Made by a program: the position numbers and the translations under genes. A stretch of 64,000 nt of DNA from Ampelocalamus luodianensis. Lineage: Eukaryota; Streptophyta; Magnoliopsida; Poales; Poaceae. A model generated the notes under the pieces. The model had not been told where the DNA came from. It did not search any database and saw only the letters and a program-made list of their open reading frames with translations. The number at the start of each line of letters is the position of its first letter. Position 1 is the first letter of the stretch. The stretch covers positions 20,697,080-20,761,079 of the forward strand of contig CM070617.1 in assembly GCA_036346255.1 (NCBI GenBank), in the 5' to 3' direction. Below, piece after piece: positions 21,567 to 34,771 of this stretch.

Positions 21567-23378
21567 AGTAACACCCCAAATCCTCTTTGTAATTTGAACT
21601 AGTCTCATGATCAGTGACTAGCTCACATAGTAAACAAATATAGTAACATCCATAATTCTCATAACTTTATTAATAAATATCAGAGTTTAATACAAGAAAG
21701 GCTTATAAGCTAACAATAGAGAACATAGCGGAAGACAAAGAAAAAGTAGTAAAGCTAGCTAATTTGTCATATGTAATCGACTGGTGTAGCGGCCTAGTCG
21801 TCAGGGCCTTCAGCATTTGCAAAGTTCTTCTCTTTTGAACAATATTTTATTAAGCAAGGGTGAGTACAAATGAATGTACTCCGTAAATTACACCCAATAA
21901 CAAAATTATAATGCATGCAGGGGTATATCAAAGGAAGGTTATGTGGTTGAATTTGTGTGAAGAAATATTTTCTTTTCAAATATCTGTACTAAGTTCCAAA
22001 TCAGTTATTCTATAACTAAAATTTATTTTCTAAATTCTCAAGTTTTATAGCAAGATAATCTCCATACAAGTATGGTGAAGGATACCTTCTATCACATGGC
22101 AAACCGTCCAATTTTTTAATTGGATAAATTATCCAAAAATCATTTGATAAAATCTTTTAAAATCAAAACTAAAGTCTAACTTTGAATGGCTTTGCTTAGC
22201 ATGTCCATGACCGTGGACACGACTATTCGAATAGTTTTATACTCTGCAGAGGTTGTACAACTTTACCCACAAGAGATAATCAACTTATAATGTCCGCCAC
22301 ACACTTTCGAATGTGTGCGACTAAGAGATTATCACAAGCCCTTTACAATGTGTCATTCCAATCGTAGTTATGTCTGGTAAAGTTTTGCTTCCTTTGGATT
22401 GAACCACTCGCTGAAATTAAGCCCTCTCTCGCGCCATGTGGAAATACATAAAAGTAGGTCATTGTGACACTCACGCAATCAGATGGTACAACCACGGTGG
22501 AATGTTGCGAATTATTTAGCCTAGTCCGCCCACTCTAGACTTCGGTAGTATGATGGGGCTTAGCAAGATGCTTTCGAAGACCGGTTCTTAAGCGACTTGG
22601 GTGACTTCTAATAAAACCCCTGGGCCTCAACCATTCTCGAATTGAGCCCATGCAATAACTTGCACCATCCAACATCTATTTCGTAAGTCCAAACCAATCT
22701 TCATTTATTTTCCAAGATAAATCATTTGCTAAAAGATGTCCATGGTAAGAACAATACCATAGCCTTGTTTTAAATCATAATTGAACATTTGGCTAAAGTT
22801 CCCCATATTAAATATTTTTTGTCTGAGCTTTGTCTAAGCATCATGTTTTTAAATAAAAACATCTTGTCAATGCTATTGTATTAATTAGAGTTTTATCTAG
22901 GGCAACAAGGTGTGAGGTTTGATGTCCAAGAATTGTCAATTCAATATCGATAAGTCAACCTCCAATATCGTATTCCTATAATCCAATATTCAACAATATT
23001 CTTTTTCTATAATCCAACATCCATCAATCCATTATCCACCGATAATCTATTTCAATAATCCAACCTCCAATATCTGACAATAGTCTACTTCTATAATCTA
23101 ACTTTCAACAATCTAATATCCAATAACAATCTATTTCTAGAATCCGACATCAACAATCCAATATTCAACAATAGTTTACTTTTATAATCCAACTTTCAAC
23201 AATCCAATATCCAATAACAATCTATTTCTAGAATCCGACATCAACAATCCAATATTCAACAATAGTCTACTTCTATAACCTGACCAGTATTATTTCTATA
23301 ATCTAACCAAGATTTATTTCTATAATCCAATCTTCAACAATTACATATTCTATAATCCAATCTCCAGCAATTACATAT
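21567..23378 (-). repeat. Diverged gypsy LTR, partial (unit 1)
   Basis: It starts agtaacaccccaaatcc and follows the same order of sequence blocks as 12741-14100 but is clearly more diverged, for example around gtaggtcattgtgacactca and gggcttagcaagatgc. It is cut by the duplication breakpoint at 23378; the rest is present once, after unit 2. Confidence 0.75.
22944..23378. repeat. AT-rich minisatellite inside LTR (unit 1 part)
   Basis: Variants of a 30-bp word (tctataatccaatctccaac and relatives) are repeated. A 91-bp higher-order unit starts at ctatttctag (23131 and 23222). The tandem duplication breakpoint falls exactly between two 30-bp words. Confidence 0.85.
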
Positions 23379-24404
23379 GAGCGCCGATGGCTCCGAGGAG
23401 TGTGAAGAGGATGAAGAAGAGGAGGAGGGGCTCCGCCTCGTAGATCGGGATGCCGGTCTCCAGGTTCAGCTGGGCAAGGATGCCCTTCCCGGTGATGGCC
23501 TCTCCCAATATCGATGCCTGATATCAATCGTAACAACAGCAATATATCAGGCTTAGCAGTTGCTTACTTGCTTGATGGTTCTTTTTTTCTTTAACAAATG
23601 TGTTTTTTTTCTTCGTGTAATGTATATTGTGGTTTAAACATCAGTTTGATGTAGTGTAACAAAAAGATATTTACGAAATAATTAAACTATTTTACTGAAA
23701 CCATTATAAATTCAGTAGAATATTCTAAACTAACTAAAATTTTCATGCAATTGCACAACTAAATATTACAATACATATAATTATATTTGATAATAGAGTT
23801 GTATTCGTTTTACAAATATTACTAAATGCCTTAATTCCTAAGTATCTAGACTAGAAATGATCCACACAGAAAAGCAACAAATTGACATGCAAATGCGCAT
23901 GGCTCTTGAGAGTACTCACGGCAAACCCAAGCATGGCAACACGACCAACGAACAGCTCGTTCTCCTTGGTGAAACCGATCCCGCCGGACGTGCCAAAGAT
24001 ACCGTCCTCGGTCTTAAACTTGGGCTTCGTTTCAGCCTATTCAATTAACACCGTCGATCAGAATCAGAAACATCACAGTTAGTAGTAGTACCATTCATGT
24101 AGAAGAAGAAGAAAAAAAATAAACTGAGCCAACCAAATAAATGGCCGCAGCTCGCAAGCACGCACACACATGGACATGGACTGGTGTATCCACGAACCTT
24201 CCTTGCCGGCGCGGCTTTGGCCTTGGACTTGCCGCTGAACAGAGCGACTGTCTTGACGGAGAGGGACGCCATGCGCTTGCAGTAGGACGGCTGCGACGAC
24301 AGCACGAACCGCGAGAGCGGCGTCGGCCGGACGGCATGCAGCAGGCTCCGGCCGGAGGCAGCAGCCACGCCGCTGACGCTTGACATAAGCATCGACTGTG
24401 CCAT
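23379..24404 (-). pseudogene. psbS: psbS copy 2, 3'-truncated by the duplication
   Basis: Exon 1 (24198-24404, 207 bp, frame intact: MASLSVKTVALFSGKSKAKA), exon 2 (23920-24036) and the first 139 bp of exon 3 (23379-23517) are present. Exon 3 breaks after LLGAIGA and runs into minisatellite, where the frame reads His, Met and then a stop. The rest of exon 3 and exon 4, which hold the second half of the protein and the second acid-sensing Glu, are missing. The upstream region is the same as for copy 1, so a transcript for a half-length protein (transit peptide and about two helices) is possible. Function is unlikely. Confidence 0.92.
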
Positions 24405-24904
24405 GGCGACTCCGCGGCTTGCTGTGGCTGTGCGGTTTGTGCGCCTTGGCCTCCCTCCGAGGCTGCTCGCCTGCTTGGTCACTTTTTATGTGGATAGCAT
24501 ACGTGAGAAGTGTGAAGCTGGCGTGGCGCGGAAATCAGAGGTGGCGATTGGCGAGCGGCGAGGCGGAGGATAGGGTGCGCGATGGGCGGGCAAGAGGCCA
24601 CGTTTCCCCGAATCCGATCTATGGCTGCGGTGCCGTCCTAGGCTCCGAGCTGATACGGCTCGTGCGATCTCCGACCGCACGTACGGCTGGGGTGTGGAAC
24701 GGACGAACAAAACATGAGTGAATGAGTGATCGATCGAGCGGCCTGGTTGGTAGGCTACACGCGTCACTGAAAAGTGCTCCAGGCATGGGTAGTCACATTG
24801 GGCTTTGGCTTGTAGGGAACTAGCTGGCAGCTTGGTTCCAAATTCAGCCGATGATGTGTTGCCTTTTAAACTTGCGACTTTACTATAACATATATACTCT
24901 GGCT

Positions 24905-24906
<2 letters not shown>
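24405..24906 (-). promoter_or_regulatory. psbS copy 2 upstream region
   Basis: A duplicate of 10647-11146, with only length changes in short repeats (for example ctttttatg against cttttatg near 24482). The promoter role is inferred from position. Confidence 0.4.

Positions 24907-24998
<92 letters not shown>
24907..24998. repeat. (TA)n microsatellite
   Basis: The unit 2 counterpart of 11147-11238. Confidence 0.97.
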
Positions 24999-25000
<2 letters not shown>

Positions 25001-25347
25001 CATTTCATATTCTACTCCCACTTCTAATATACCAGTTAAACAAATATATTATACTTCTTTATCACTTTCGATATCTTGAATACCAATTATAAGATACTAC
25101 AATGTGATTTGATCGAAAAATTTTCATTGGAGTTCTTTATTTTTGCTATATACCCTTTTTCATACATAAAAGAAGTATATACACGGATTTTGGTATAAAA
25201 AGTGGATTTTCATGAAAATTTTCATATAACTCACTTTATGACATCTTATAATCATTATTGAGTATACTCAAATTGATAAAAATGTATCATTATACAATTT
25301 AAGTGATATATGAGAGATGGAAGTATGTACTCTCAGAGTGAGTACCA

Positions 25348-25350
<3 letters not shown>
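24999..25350. mobile_element. Palindromic MITE-like element, unit 2 copy 1
   Basis: The duplicate of 11239-11585, with small indels. The ends pair with each other and with 25893-26247. Confidence 0.65.

Positions 25351-25395
<45 letters not shown>
25351..25395. repeat. (TA)n microsatellite
   Basis: The unit 2 counterpart of 11586-11632. Confidence 0.95.
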
Positions 25396-25400
<5 letters not shown>

Positions 25401-25832
25401 GAAACTCTATTTCATCCAAGCCAGGGCTTATTAGGAAGCAGGATTCCTCGAAAATTTATGATTCCACATAAGAATCCTAAACAGGGCATTTTCTTATGTT
25501 TGTTAGCTATACGAAAATGAATTGCTGGGGTGGTTAGTGGAAGGAAATACTGAATGTTGCTACTTATTTTTTTTTCTTTGGTAGGCTATTTCGGCTCCAA
25601 TAAGATTTCGAAGGAAGGAATTCGTCGGATATTCCCATGTTCCATTTAGCTGCCAAGTGCCAAACGAAAGCAAGCCCAAAAAACAACATGAAATTTAACG
25701 AGAACCAAACGGATGCAAGCCAAACGAAAATAAATGAGTGAATAATTTACATTTTCTGTTCATCTAGGGTAAACGTCGGAAATATAGCCATCCATAGACC
25801 AGCATAGTGCAGTGGTTCCAATACCAGTGGGA

Positions 25833-25833
<1 letters not shown>
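25396..25833. other. Spacer between palindromic elements, unit 2
   Basis: The duplicate of 11633-12072. I see no coding sequence or RNA gene in it. Confidence 0.5.

Positions 25834-25892
<59 letters not shown>
25834..25892. repeat. (TA)n microsatellite
   Basis: The unit 2 counterpart of 12073-12129. Confidence 0.95.
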
Positions 25893-25895
<3 letters not shown>

Positions 25896-26247
25896 AAAAT
25901 GGTATGGTACTCACAGAGATGCGTACTCCCACCTCTCATATACCATTTAAATTGTATGATGATACCTCTTTATCAATTTGAGTATACTCCAATAATGATT
26001 ATAAGATACCTAAAGTGAGTTCCATGAAAAATTCATGAAAATCCACTTTTATACCAAAATCTGTATATACTTTTTATGTATGAAAAGGGTATATAGCAAA
26101 AATAAAGGGCTCCAATGAAAATTTTCGATTAAGTCACATTGGAGTATCTTATAATTGGTATTCAAGTATCTTGAAAGTGATAAAGAAGTATAATATATTC
26201 GTTTAAGTGGTATATTGGAAGTGGGAGTACATACTCCGGAGTACAAA
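25893..26247. mobile_element. Palindromic MITE-like element, unit 2 copy 2
   Basis: The duplicate of 12130-12493. A terminal fragment of the family follows at about 26258-26300. Confidence 0.65.
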
Positions 26248-26301
26248 ACAGTGTCCTATATGGAAAATGGTATGGTACTCACAGAGTCACGTACTCTCCA
26301 C

Positions 26302-26303
<2 letters not shown>

Positions 26304-26380
<77 letters not shown>
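26304..26380. repeat. (TA)n microsatellite
   Basis: The unit 2 counterpart of 12543-12620. Confidence 0.95.
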
Positions 26381-26383
<3 letters not shown>

Positions 26384-26503
26384 GTAGTGTTTGGTTGGAC
26401 CAATGGAATGAAACCATCCGAGATAAGTTGATTAAGTTTAGAGAATATTTGACAAAGATGTCTGCTCATTGATGTCAATTTGTTATCTAAAAGACCTTAT
26501 AAG

Positions 26504-29500
26504 TGTCGAATCCAGAGCGAAAGACCTCAGATTCTCGTGCTTCATACACTAGTCTAGGAACAAATAGTGTACATAGTTAAACAAGAGATGGTAACACAAC
26601 CATAACACGCGATTTATTTTACATAATTTAAGTTCGTTACAAAAAGGGCATAATGCCACTAAGCAAAACACAGTGGAAGCAAAAACGGCAAGGTAGGCCA
26701 TACGATTCGCCACAGTGTCGTTTGGAGATGTAACCTAGTCGTTCAAGTTCTCATTCTCCTCGTAGCATTCATCTCTGCTCAATATTTGAATTAAGCAAGA
26801 GTGAGCACAACAAGCGTGCTCGCAAGTCACACCCGCAAATAATGTGATTTATGCATGCAAAGATTTATCAATAGGAGGCTTATATGGTTTAATTTGCATA
26901 AAGCAATAATTTTTATTTAAATATTCATATTAAGTTTATGAAGCAGTTTATTACATAGCTAATTTTTTTTATAAATTTTGAGTTTTATAGTCAGATAACA
27001 TTCATCAACAAGTGGTGAAGGATACCCTCCTATCACAAAACTACCCGTCAATTCCCATTTGGATAGAAATCCAAAACAATTTAATAAAGTCTTTTGAAAA
27101 CAAAACAAAAAATCTAACTTTGAGTGGCTTTGCTAGCATGTCCTTGACCGTGGACACAGCTATTTGAATAGTTCTTGACACTCTGCAGAGGTTATACAAC
27201 TTTACCCACAAGAGACAATTTGACTTATAATGTTCGTCTAACACACTGTCGAAGGTGTGCGACTAAGTCATTATCATGAAACTTTTACAATGCATCATCC
27301 CACCGTAGTCCCGCCTCGCTAAGATTCCGCCTTTGAATAGAAACCTCGGGTTCGGGCCTCTCTGCGCTAGGTGGCAATACATAAAAGTAGGTCATAAAAA
27401 CACTCACGCAACGGATGGCACGACCACGGTACAATGCTACAAATTATTTAGCGAGTCCCGCCCACAGGACATATGATAGTGCGATAGGGCTTAGCAAGAT
27501 GCGACTCGAAGACCGGTCCTTAAGCGACTTGGCGACTTCAAACAAACCACGGGCCTCGACCATAGAAATGAGTCGATCCGTGCATAGACATGCACCCATC
27601 CAAACATCCATTTCGCCCAAATCCAAACTAATTTTTATTTTGTTTAACAAGTCAAACCATTTTATAAATTTCTATGGTAAAGACAATACCATGGCAACAT
27701 TTTAAATTATAGGTGATTTTGTGGCTAAATTCCTCAAAGTAAATATTTTTTGTCTAAGCTCCGACTAAGCATAGTATTTTTCAACATGTTCTAGTTCATA
27801 CTAATGTATCAACCAGATTTCCACTAAGGTATCAAGGAGTGGGAAATTCAATATCAAAATTGGGTGTACAATGGAATTAGGGATAACTATAAAGTTAAAA
27901 CAAGGATTTAAATTACTTGAATTTAAATATGCATGCAATAATAATTTAAAACAGAATTTAAATACTTTGAAATACTGGAATTCAATATGATCAAAGGTGT
28001 AACTTTCCTTGCTCAAATGCTTGAGGATCTACTTCTTTGAAGTATTCGGGTTCCCCGGAGTCGTCGAAATCTACACGCGAAAACGAGCTGAATTCAAATA
28101 AAATTTAAATAAATTCAAATTACATTCAAATGAACTCCGAAAGAAATAATTTTAGGTTAGATAGCTAGATCTTGAATTTATATGAATTTAGAAATTTGAA
28201 TCGCTCGAATCGGAGTTCGAACGGAGGAGATACGACCTTTGGAAGTTGACAAATGCATGAAATAATGACAAGGGAGATTTTTGGATTTTTCGGATTTATT
28301 TTCTAAAAGAAAAGGAGTTGAACTACCGACAGGTGGGCCCGCATGGGTGGACTGGGTCCACGAGCGCCCGAAGTCCACCGCAGAGCCACGTCAGGGAAGG
28401 AGCTGAGGTGGCGCCGAGGTGGGCGAGGAGGTGGCGATAAGGTGGAGCCACGCCGACGCGGGGTCGCCGGTGGTCTCGACCGTGAGGGCTCACCGGCGCT
28501 ACGCACTGGGGCGAGCCCGGTGGGTGGTACCAAAATGCGGAGGATGGCGCACTGAACCTGATACTCTCGGTTGAGGCGCGAGAGCGGGGAGAAAAGGCCG
28601 GCGGCGAGGGAGAGATGCGACAGCGGCGGTGGCTCGGATAAGGCGAAGGAGTTCCAGCGGGAGAGCGAGGAAGTGGGTGCGCGCACAAGGTGCTTCGCGC
28701 CGAGGCGATGCCAACGGTGGGGGCAGAGGCGGCTAAGGAGCTTCCTCAGCGTCGTAATCGTCGGCGGCGAGGAGTGCGGTCGGAGCTCTTGGAGCTCAAA
28801 TCTCTGGCGAGTGAGGGAGAGAGAGAGGGGGTGGGTTGGAGGAACAGGGAGAGGAGGAGAAGGGGCATCGGGGGTGCGCTTTTATAGGTGATGAGAAGGA
28901 GCGAGGAGGAGGCGCGGCATGGGCGCTCCATGGGAGCTTCGGGCCAGCGCAGGACAAGGGTCAGGCGAGGTGGGGACGGCTACAGGACGGGGAGTGGACG
29001 GCGGAGGGACGCGTGCGATAAATGCATGTTGACGAGGGCGCTGCGAGGGCAGGGCGGGACAAGGCGTCAACGGAAAACCCGAGCGCGAGCGCACGACGCC
29101 GCTGTGGGGCTCCAACGGCAGAGGGGGGAGGAGGAAGAAGGTGAGGGAGAGGCGAGAGAGGAAGGTGCTTGCGGGTGGGTGCGGAGAGGCGGCGCCGTGG
29201 GTGGGGCGCGGAGAGGAGGCGGCGGGGGGGGCGCGCGAGGAGACGCTCGCGGGTGGGCCTGCCGCGTTAGTGGGAGGGAGGAAGCGTGGCGCGGCGCGGG
29301 CTCGCGCGGTGAGTGGGCCGGAGGACTGGGCCGTGCGCGAGAACGGGAGTGGGCTGGGAGCTGAGGCTTTCGGCCCAAGGCAAGAAGAGGATTTTCAAAT
29401 GGATTTTTGAATTAAGAAATACAAGAAATAGAAAATGCATTTTATAATATAGTTAATTAGGTCCAAAAATTCAAGAAAAATACACAGAAATCCCTTGAAT

Positions 29501-29829
29501 TAAATGGAATTTAATAAAATTATTTATAACTATAATTTAGTTTTAAATTTTGCAAACAATCTATTTTTAACTTTACACAAAAGAAAAACACTTTTAAAAT
29601 TCGGATAATCCAAGAAAAACTTTAAATACTCGTTTTGACTTTTGAATACAACAAAATTTAAGAAATTTAAATAAATCAAATTTTGATTTAATTGAAGTTT
29701 GGTTAGCTCAATTTAAATTGTTTTTATTTTTTTGAAATTTCTGGTTTAAGCTTTATTAATCCAATAAACCAAATGGTTATTTTTAATTTTGAAAATTTTC
29801 AAAAAAGCTCAGAAAATTAGGATGTTGCA
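26504..29829 (-). repeat. 3' LTR of gypsy element, unit 2
   Basis: The counterpart of 12741-16056, 3,326 bp, with the same ends (tgtcgaatcc on the left and gatgttgca on the right, + strand). Confidence 0.85.
28879..28886 (-). promoter_or_regulatory. LTR TATA box
   Basis: Minus-strand TATAAAAG, in the context cacctataaaagcgc, lies in the GC-rich part of the LTR. In unit 1 two bases are missing (15115). It is probably the core promoter of the element. Confidence 0.6.
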
Positions 29830-29871
29830 AACCTACCCCCCTTATGGGAATCTCGACCCCGAGATTCAGAC

Positions 29872-31236
29872 TTGGTTAGCAAAAAGGCGGGGATACTCGG
29901 CTTTCAGGTTTTCTTCTCGTTCCCAAGTGGCTTCTTTTTCTGAGTGATTACTTCATTGGACTTTGCATGAACGGATGATCTTGCTTCTGGTAACGCGCTC
30001 TGCGACATCAAGTATCTTGATCGGTCGCTCCACATAGGTGAGATCTTCTTGAAGATTGATGCTTTCAACGGTGTTTGCTCTATCGGAACTCAAGACATTT
30101 CTTCAATCTGCGACACGTGGAAGACGTTGTGAACTGCTGATAAAGATGCCGACAACTCAATTTGATAGGCAACTTCGCCTCTTCTTTCTAAAATCTTGTA
30201 CGGTCCAACAAATCTTGGTGTGAGTTTTCCTCTGATCTGGAATCTTCGTACTCCTCTCAGTGGAGTTACTTTTAGATAGACAAAATCTCCTATCTCAAAG
30301 GATAATTCTCTGCGACGATTGTCAGCATAACTTTTCTGTTGGGATTGGGCCACTCTCCGTCGTTCTCTTATTAGTTTTACTTTACTTTGAGTGTCCTTAA
30401 TCAGTTCAGGTCCAAGGAACTTACGTTCCTCGACTTGATCCCAAAGAAGAGGGGTCCTACACTGTCTATCGTACAATGCTTCAAATAGAGACATTTGCAA
30501 GCTGGCTTGATAGCTGTTGTTGTACGAGAATTCTACATAAGGAAGATTCTGGTCTCAGCTCTTCCCATAGTCTATAGCACGGGCTCAAGCATGTCTTCCA
30601 AAATCTGATTTACACGTTCCGTTTGTCCATCTGTCTGCGGATGATACGCCGTGTTGAAGTTGAGTCTAGTTCCTAAGGCTTCATGCAGGCTTTTCCAAAA
30701 CCTAGAGGTGAACTGCGATCCTTTGTCGGATACTATCCTTTTGGGTACCCCATGTAGACAAACGATTCTGACCATGTACAACTCTGCTAATTTACTACTT
30801 CTGTAAGTGGTCTTGACTGGTATGAAATGTGCCAATTTAGTTAATCGGTCGATCACGACCCAGATGGAATCATATCCAGATTGGGTCCTAGGCAGTCCAG
30901 TGATAAAATCCATGCCGATTTGTTCACACTTCCACTCGGGAATTGGTAAAGACTGCAATAACCCAACTGGCCTTTGATGGTCTGCTTTGACTCTTTGGTA
31001 TACACACATTGTGCAATGAATTCACCAATCTCTCGCTTCATACTGACCCACCAGTACTTTTCCTTCAGATCCTGGTACATCTTGGTACTTTCAGGGTGAA
31101 TGGAGTAAGGTGATTCATGGGCTTCCTTCAGAATCAACTGTTTTATTTCCTGATGGTTAGGTACACAGATGCGATCACCGAACCAAACGGTACCTTGATC
31201 ATCCTCAAAAAATCCTGGGGCTTTGCCTCTTCTCAT
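29872..31236 (-). pseudogene. gypsy integrase and chromodomain remnant, unit 2
   Basis: The same domains as 16101-17459. The zinc segment and following linker read through as one frame (30853-31236, IAQCVYTKESK). The catalytic core (30572-31009) keeps MDFITGLP, VSDKGSQF and QTDGQTERVNQ. The C-terminal part (30090-30500) ends early because of an indel near 30100. Confidence 0.85.
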
Positions 31237-31344
31237 ATTCTTTTTTATTTCTTTGATGTCTTCATCTTCTTTCTGATTTGACTCTGAATAGTTGGTTCAA
31301 ATTCCAAAGTGTTTACACATCCCTGGTTAACAATCTCTAAGGTC

Positions 31345-32911
31345 AGATGCCTCAATTCTCATACAATCTTGGTTGACTCTCGTGAACTAACATAGTGTTA
31401 CAGTACCCTTTTCGACTTAGGGCATCTGCCACTACATTTGTTTTGCCTAGATGGTAATGGATTCCAAGATCGTAATCCTTTATTAGTTCTAACCATCTCC
31501 TTTGCCTAAGATTGAGTTCTGACTGAGTGAAGATGTATTTCAAGCTTTTGCGATCTGTGAAAATCTCACAGCGATTACTGATGAGGTAATGCCGCCAAAT
31601 TTTCAAGGCATGCATGATCGCGGCTAATTCCAGATCATGCGTCGGATAATTTCCTTCATGAGGCTTTAATTGGCGAGATGCGTAAGCCACTACCTTACTT
31701 TCTTGCATCAGCACGCATCCATAGCCTTGACGAGAGGCGTCACAGAAGACTTCAAAGTCCTAGTGGATGTCAGGTAAGACTAACACAGGTGCCGAGACTA
31801 GTCTTTTCTTTAATTCCTGAAAACTTTGCTCGCAAGCATCTGTCCATTCAAACTTCTTTTCTTTCTTCAAAAGTTGAATCATAGGTCTAGCGGTTTTGGA
31901 GAATCTTTCGATAAATCTTCGGTAATAACCAGTTAATCCAAGGAAACTTCTTACTTCGGTAACGGATTTGGGTTGCCTCCAATCTATTACGGCTTCAACC
32001 TTGGCGGGATCAACTGCAACACCGCCTGCTGACACGATGTGTCTCAGAAACGCTACTTGGCTTAGCCAAAATTCACTTTTACTGAATTTGGCGTAGAGCT
32101 GCTGCTCCCTGAGCCTTTCCAAAACTGTCCTGAGATGCTTCTCATTTTCTTATTCATCCTTTGAGTATATGATAATGTAGTCAATGAATACAACTACAAA
32201 CTTATCCAAGAATTCCATGAATACTTTATTCATCATATTCATTAAATAAGTTGATGCATTCGTCAATTCGAATGACATTACTGTAAACTCGTATAGTCTG
32301 TATCTTGTGGTGAAAGCAGTCTTTGGTATGTCTTCTGGTCTGATCTTTAATTGATGATAGCCAGATCTTAGATCAATCTTGAAGAAAACACTTGCTCCTT
32401 TCAACTGATCAAAGAGATCGTCGATCCTAGGTAACGGATACTTGTTCTTGATTGTGACTTCATTAAGTGACTTGTAATCTACACACATCCTCATACTGTT
32501 ATCCTTCTTTTTGACGAACAGTACGGGTGCTCCCCAAGGGGATGAACTTGGTTGAATATAACCCTTGTCTTGTAATTATTCGATCTGTTTCTTCAATTCT
32601 GCTAGCTCATTTGTTGGCATTCTATATGGTCTCTTCGAAATTGGACCAGTCCTTGGGACTAGGTCAATCAGGAACATGATGTCCCTATCTGGTGGCATAC
32701 CGAGTAATTCCTTAGGAAATACATCCGGGTATTCTTTCACCACTGGGATATCTTCTAACTTTACATCCTTGATTGGTCAAGATGGGACCTTCTCTATGAG
32801 GTATCGGTCCGAATTCTACTTCAATTCCTTGGTTATTGGTGAGGTAATAGACCTATTGGCACATCTATCGACCTCGATTTTTGGCTAGCTAATCCATTCC
32901 AAGAATCACAT
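31345..32911 (-). pseudogene. gypsy reverse transcriptase and RNase H remnant, unit 2
   Basis: RNase H is at 31352-31714, the connection with FLGLTGYYRRFIERFS at 31760-32122 and RT at 32150-32494. FIDYIIIYSKDE again has Tyr for the second catalytic Asp (codon 32177-32179), followed by the same nonsense codon. The third shared stop is near 32578. Confidence 0.88.
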
Positions 32912-32967
32912 CCAATCCTTAGGAGTGCAAGACTATTAAGTCTCCAAGAAAGGTACTCGTGATATCT

Positions 32968-34197
32968 CTAGGTAAGGTTTGGGCATAGGGAACTAGTCCT
33001 CATTTTCGAGCAGGAATAGATTAACATAGGGTTAACCAAGGGAGAGATAGATAACCCATATTTTATCACAAACTTATTTGAAATAAAAGAATGCGAAGCT
33101 CCTGAATCAAATAAAACCGATGCTGGTACTGAATTAACAAGGAACGTACCAAGGACTACGTCTGGTGCAGTCTGTGCTTCTTCTTTTGTGATGTGATTCA
33201 CACGTCCTTTTATGTACTGGACTGATGGCTTCACAACTGGCACGCGGCCAGTGCTAGAACTCCTTGATTGGGTTGGGCTGAGGTTGCTGCTTGTTGCTTC
33301 TTCGGGCACTTATTGGCATAGTGCCCTACTTCATTGCAATGGAAACAGGTAACTCCTGCAGTTGAGGTAGGTGGCTTTTACAAACCGCCTCCGGCGAGTG
33401 TTGCGAAAACCGAGGTGGGTAGGCGTGGAGTCGCACAGTGCTTTGGTAGAAGAGGACGGGATTTCCCATGATGAGGTGGTGAGTCCAGAGTAGTGCGGGC
33501 TTGGGAAACCCCGAGTTGAACTTACGGTTTGTCATCCTTCTCTTGCGGTTTTCCATTTCGTGTGCTTGCCCTCCTAGCGGATAGCCTTGCTTACCAACTA
33601 CGAAAGTCGGTGTAATCTTGGCGATGAGTTGGGCGAGAGATCATCATTGAGTCCTTCCAAAATCGTTCCTACTTGGCTTCATCGGTTGCCACGTTTTCCG
33701 ATGCATAGCGAGCTAGCTGGTTAAACTTGTGCAAATACTCATTGACGGAGCGGTTGCCTTGGCGCATTGCGCGGAACTCTTTCTTCTTCAGGGTCATCAT
33801 GCCCGATGGAATGTATGCGCGGCGGAGCGCCCGCACAAATTCGTCCCAAGTGATGTTCTGAGCATCAGCGTGAGACTGGGTGAAATTATCCCACCACTCT
33901 GATGATGGTCCATTCAGTTGGTGAGAGACGAACAAAACTCTCTCACGGTAAGTGCATTGGACCATATCCAGTTTCTTGTTGACTGCCATAAGTCAATCAT
34001 CAGCTTCCATTGGCTCGGTGCTGCTGGAGAAAGTTGGAGAACGCATCCTCATGAACTATGGTATGTTGGCCCTTAGAGGAGGTGGGGCGTGAGCTTGGGG
34101 TTGAGCTGCTACTGTTGCTTGTAAGTTCTGCGCATTGTTGAGTGATTGTGCGAGCAGGTTGATCAGTTGTGCTTAGTTGGCCATCATTTGGTGCCAA
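32968..34197 (-). pseudogene. gypsy gag and protease remnant, unit 2
   Basis: The N-terminal gag is 34000-34197, the gag domain 33669-33989 and the protease with DSGA 32968-33250. The region between the gag domain and the knuckle (about 33370-33630) differs from unit 1 by many one- or two-base losses. Confidence 0.85.
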
Positions 34198-34771
34198 TCG
34201 GGCCCTTCAGCTGGAGGAGGTGGTGGCGATGGAATTAGGTTCCCTTGACGATCCACATTGTCTCTGTCCTGGCTGCTGGTGCTGTCACTACCGTTGCGAG
34301 TAGTCACCATCTGCTAGATCTTCAAAGACTTAGGAAAGAGAGGAGGAACTAAGGGGGATAGATCGAAACAACTAACCTAAACAAAACAACTAACTCAAAA
34401 GCTTTTCCAAATAACTTTAATAGCTTTGTACAACGTTCTACTCAAGGCTAGCTGTCTTCGACGATTCTTGCACGACGATGCCCTTTCGACAGCATCAGGT
34501 CTTGAGGTCTTGAACATCATGGTTACTAACCGTGTGACCTACTATAGAAATTTTTCAGGGAAAGAGGATCCGTTTAACAATATAAAATGGTGAAGAAGGA
34601 AATAGATAAGAAAGAATTGCTAGGAGAAGCTAGGGATAGATAGATGACCAAGATGAGAAGAGAACAAATTATTACCATTTTGTTATATAAAATAAGTTTT
34701 GAAGTCTTTCTACTAACGGTCATTCTAACTAGATTACGACCTACAGTCGAGATGGCTTTGATACCACTTCT

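Larger units (their letters stand above)
9624..23378 (+). repeat. Tandem duplication, unit 1
   Basis: This 13,755-bp unit is followed directly by a near-identical 13,770-bp unit in the same orientation. It starts inside psbS exon 3 (gagcgccgatgg) and ends inside an AT-rich minisatellite (gcaattacatat). The differences from unit 2 are mostly small indels at homopolymers, at (TA)n tracts and at CTG/CAG words. The sequences on either side of the breakpoints share no obvious homology. Confidence 0.95.
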
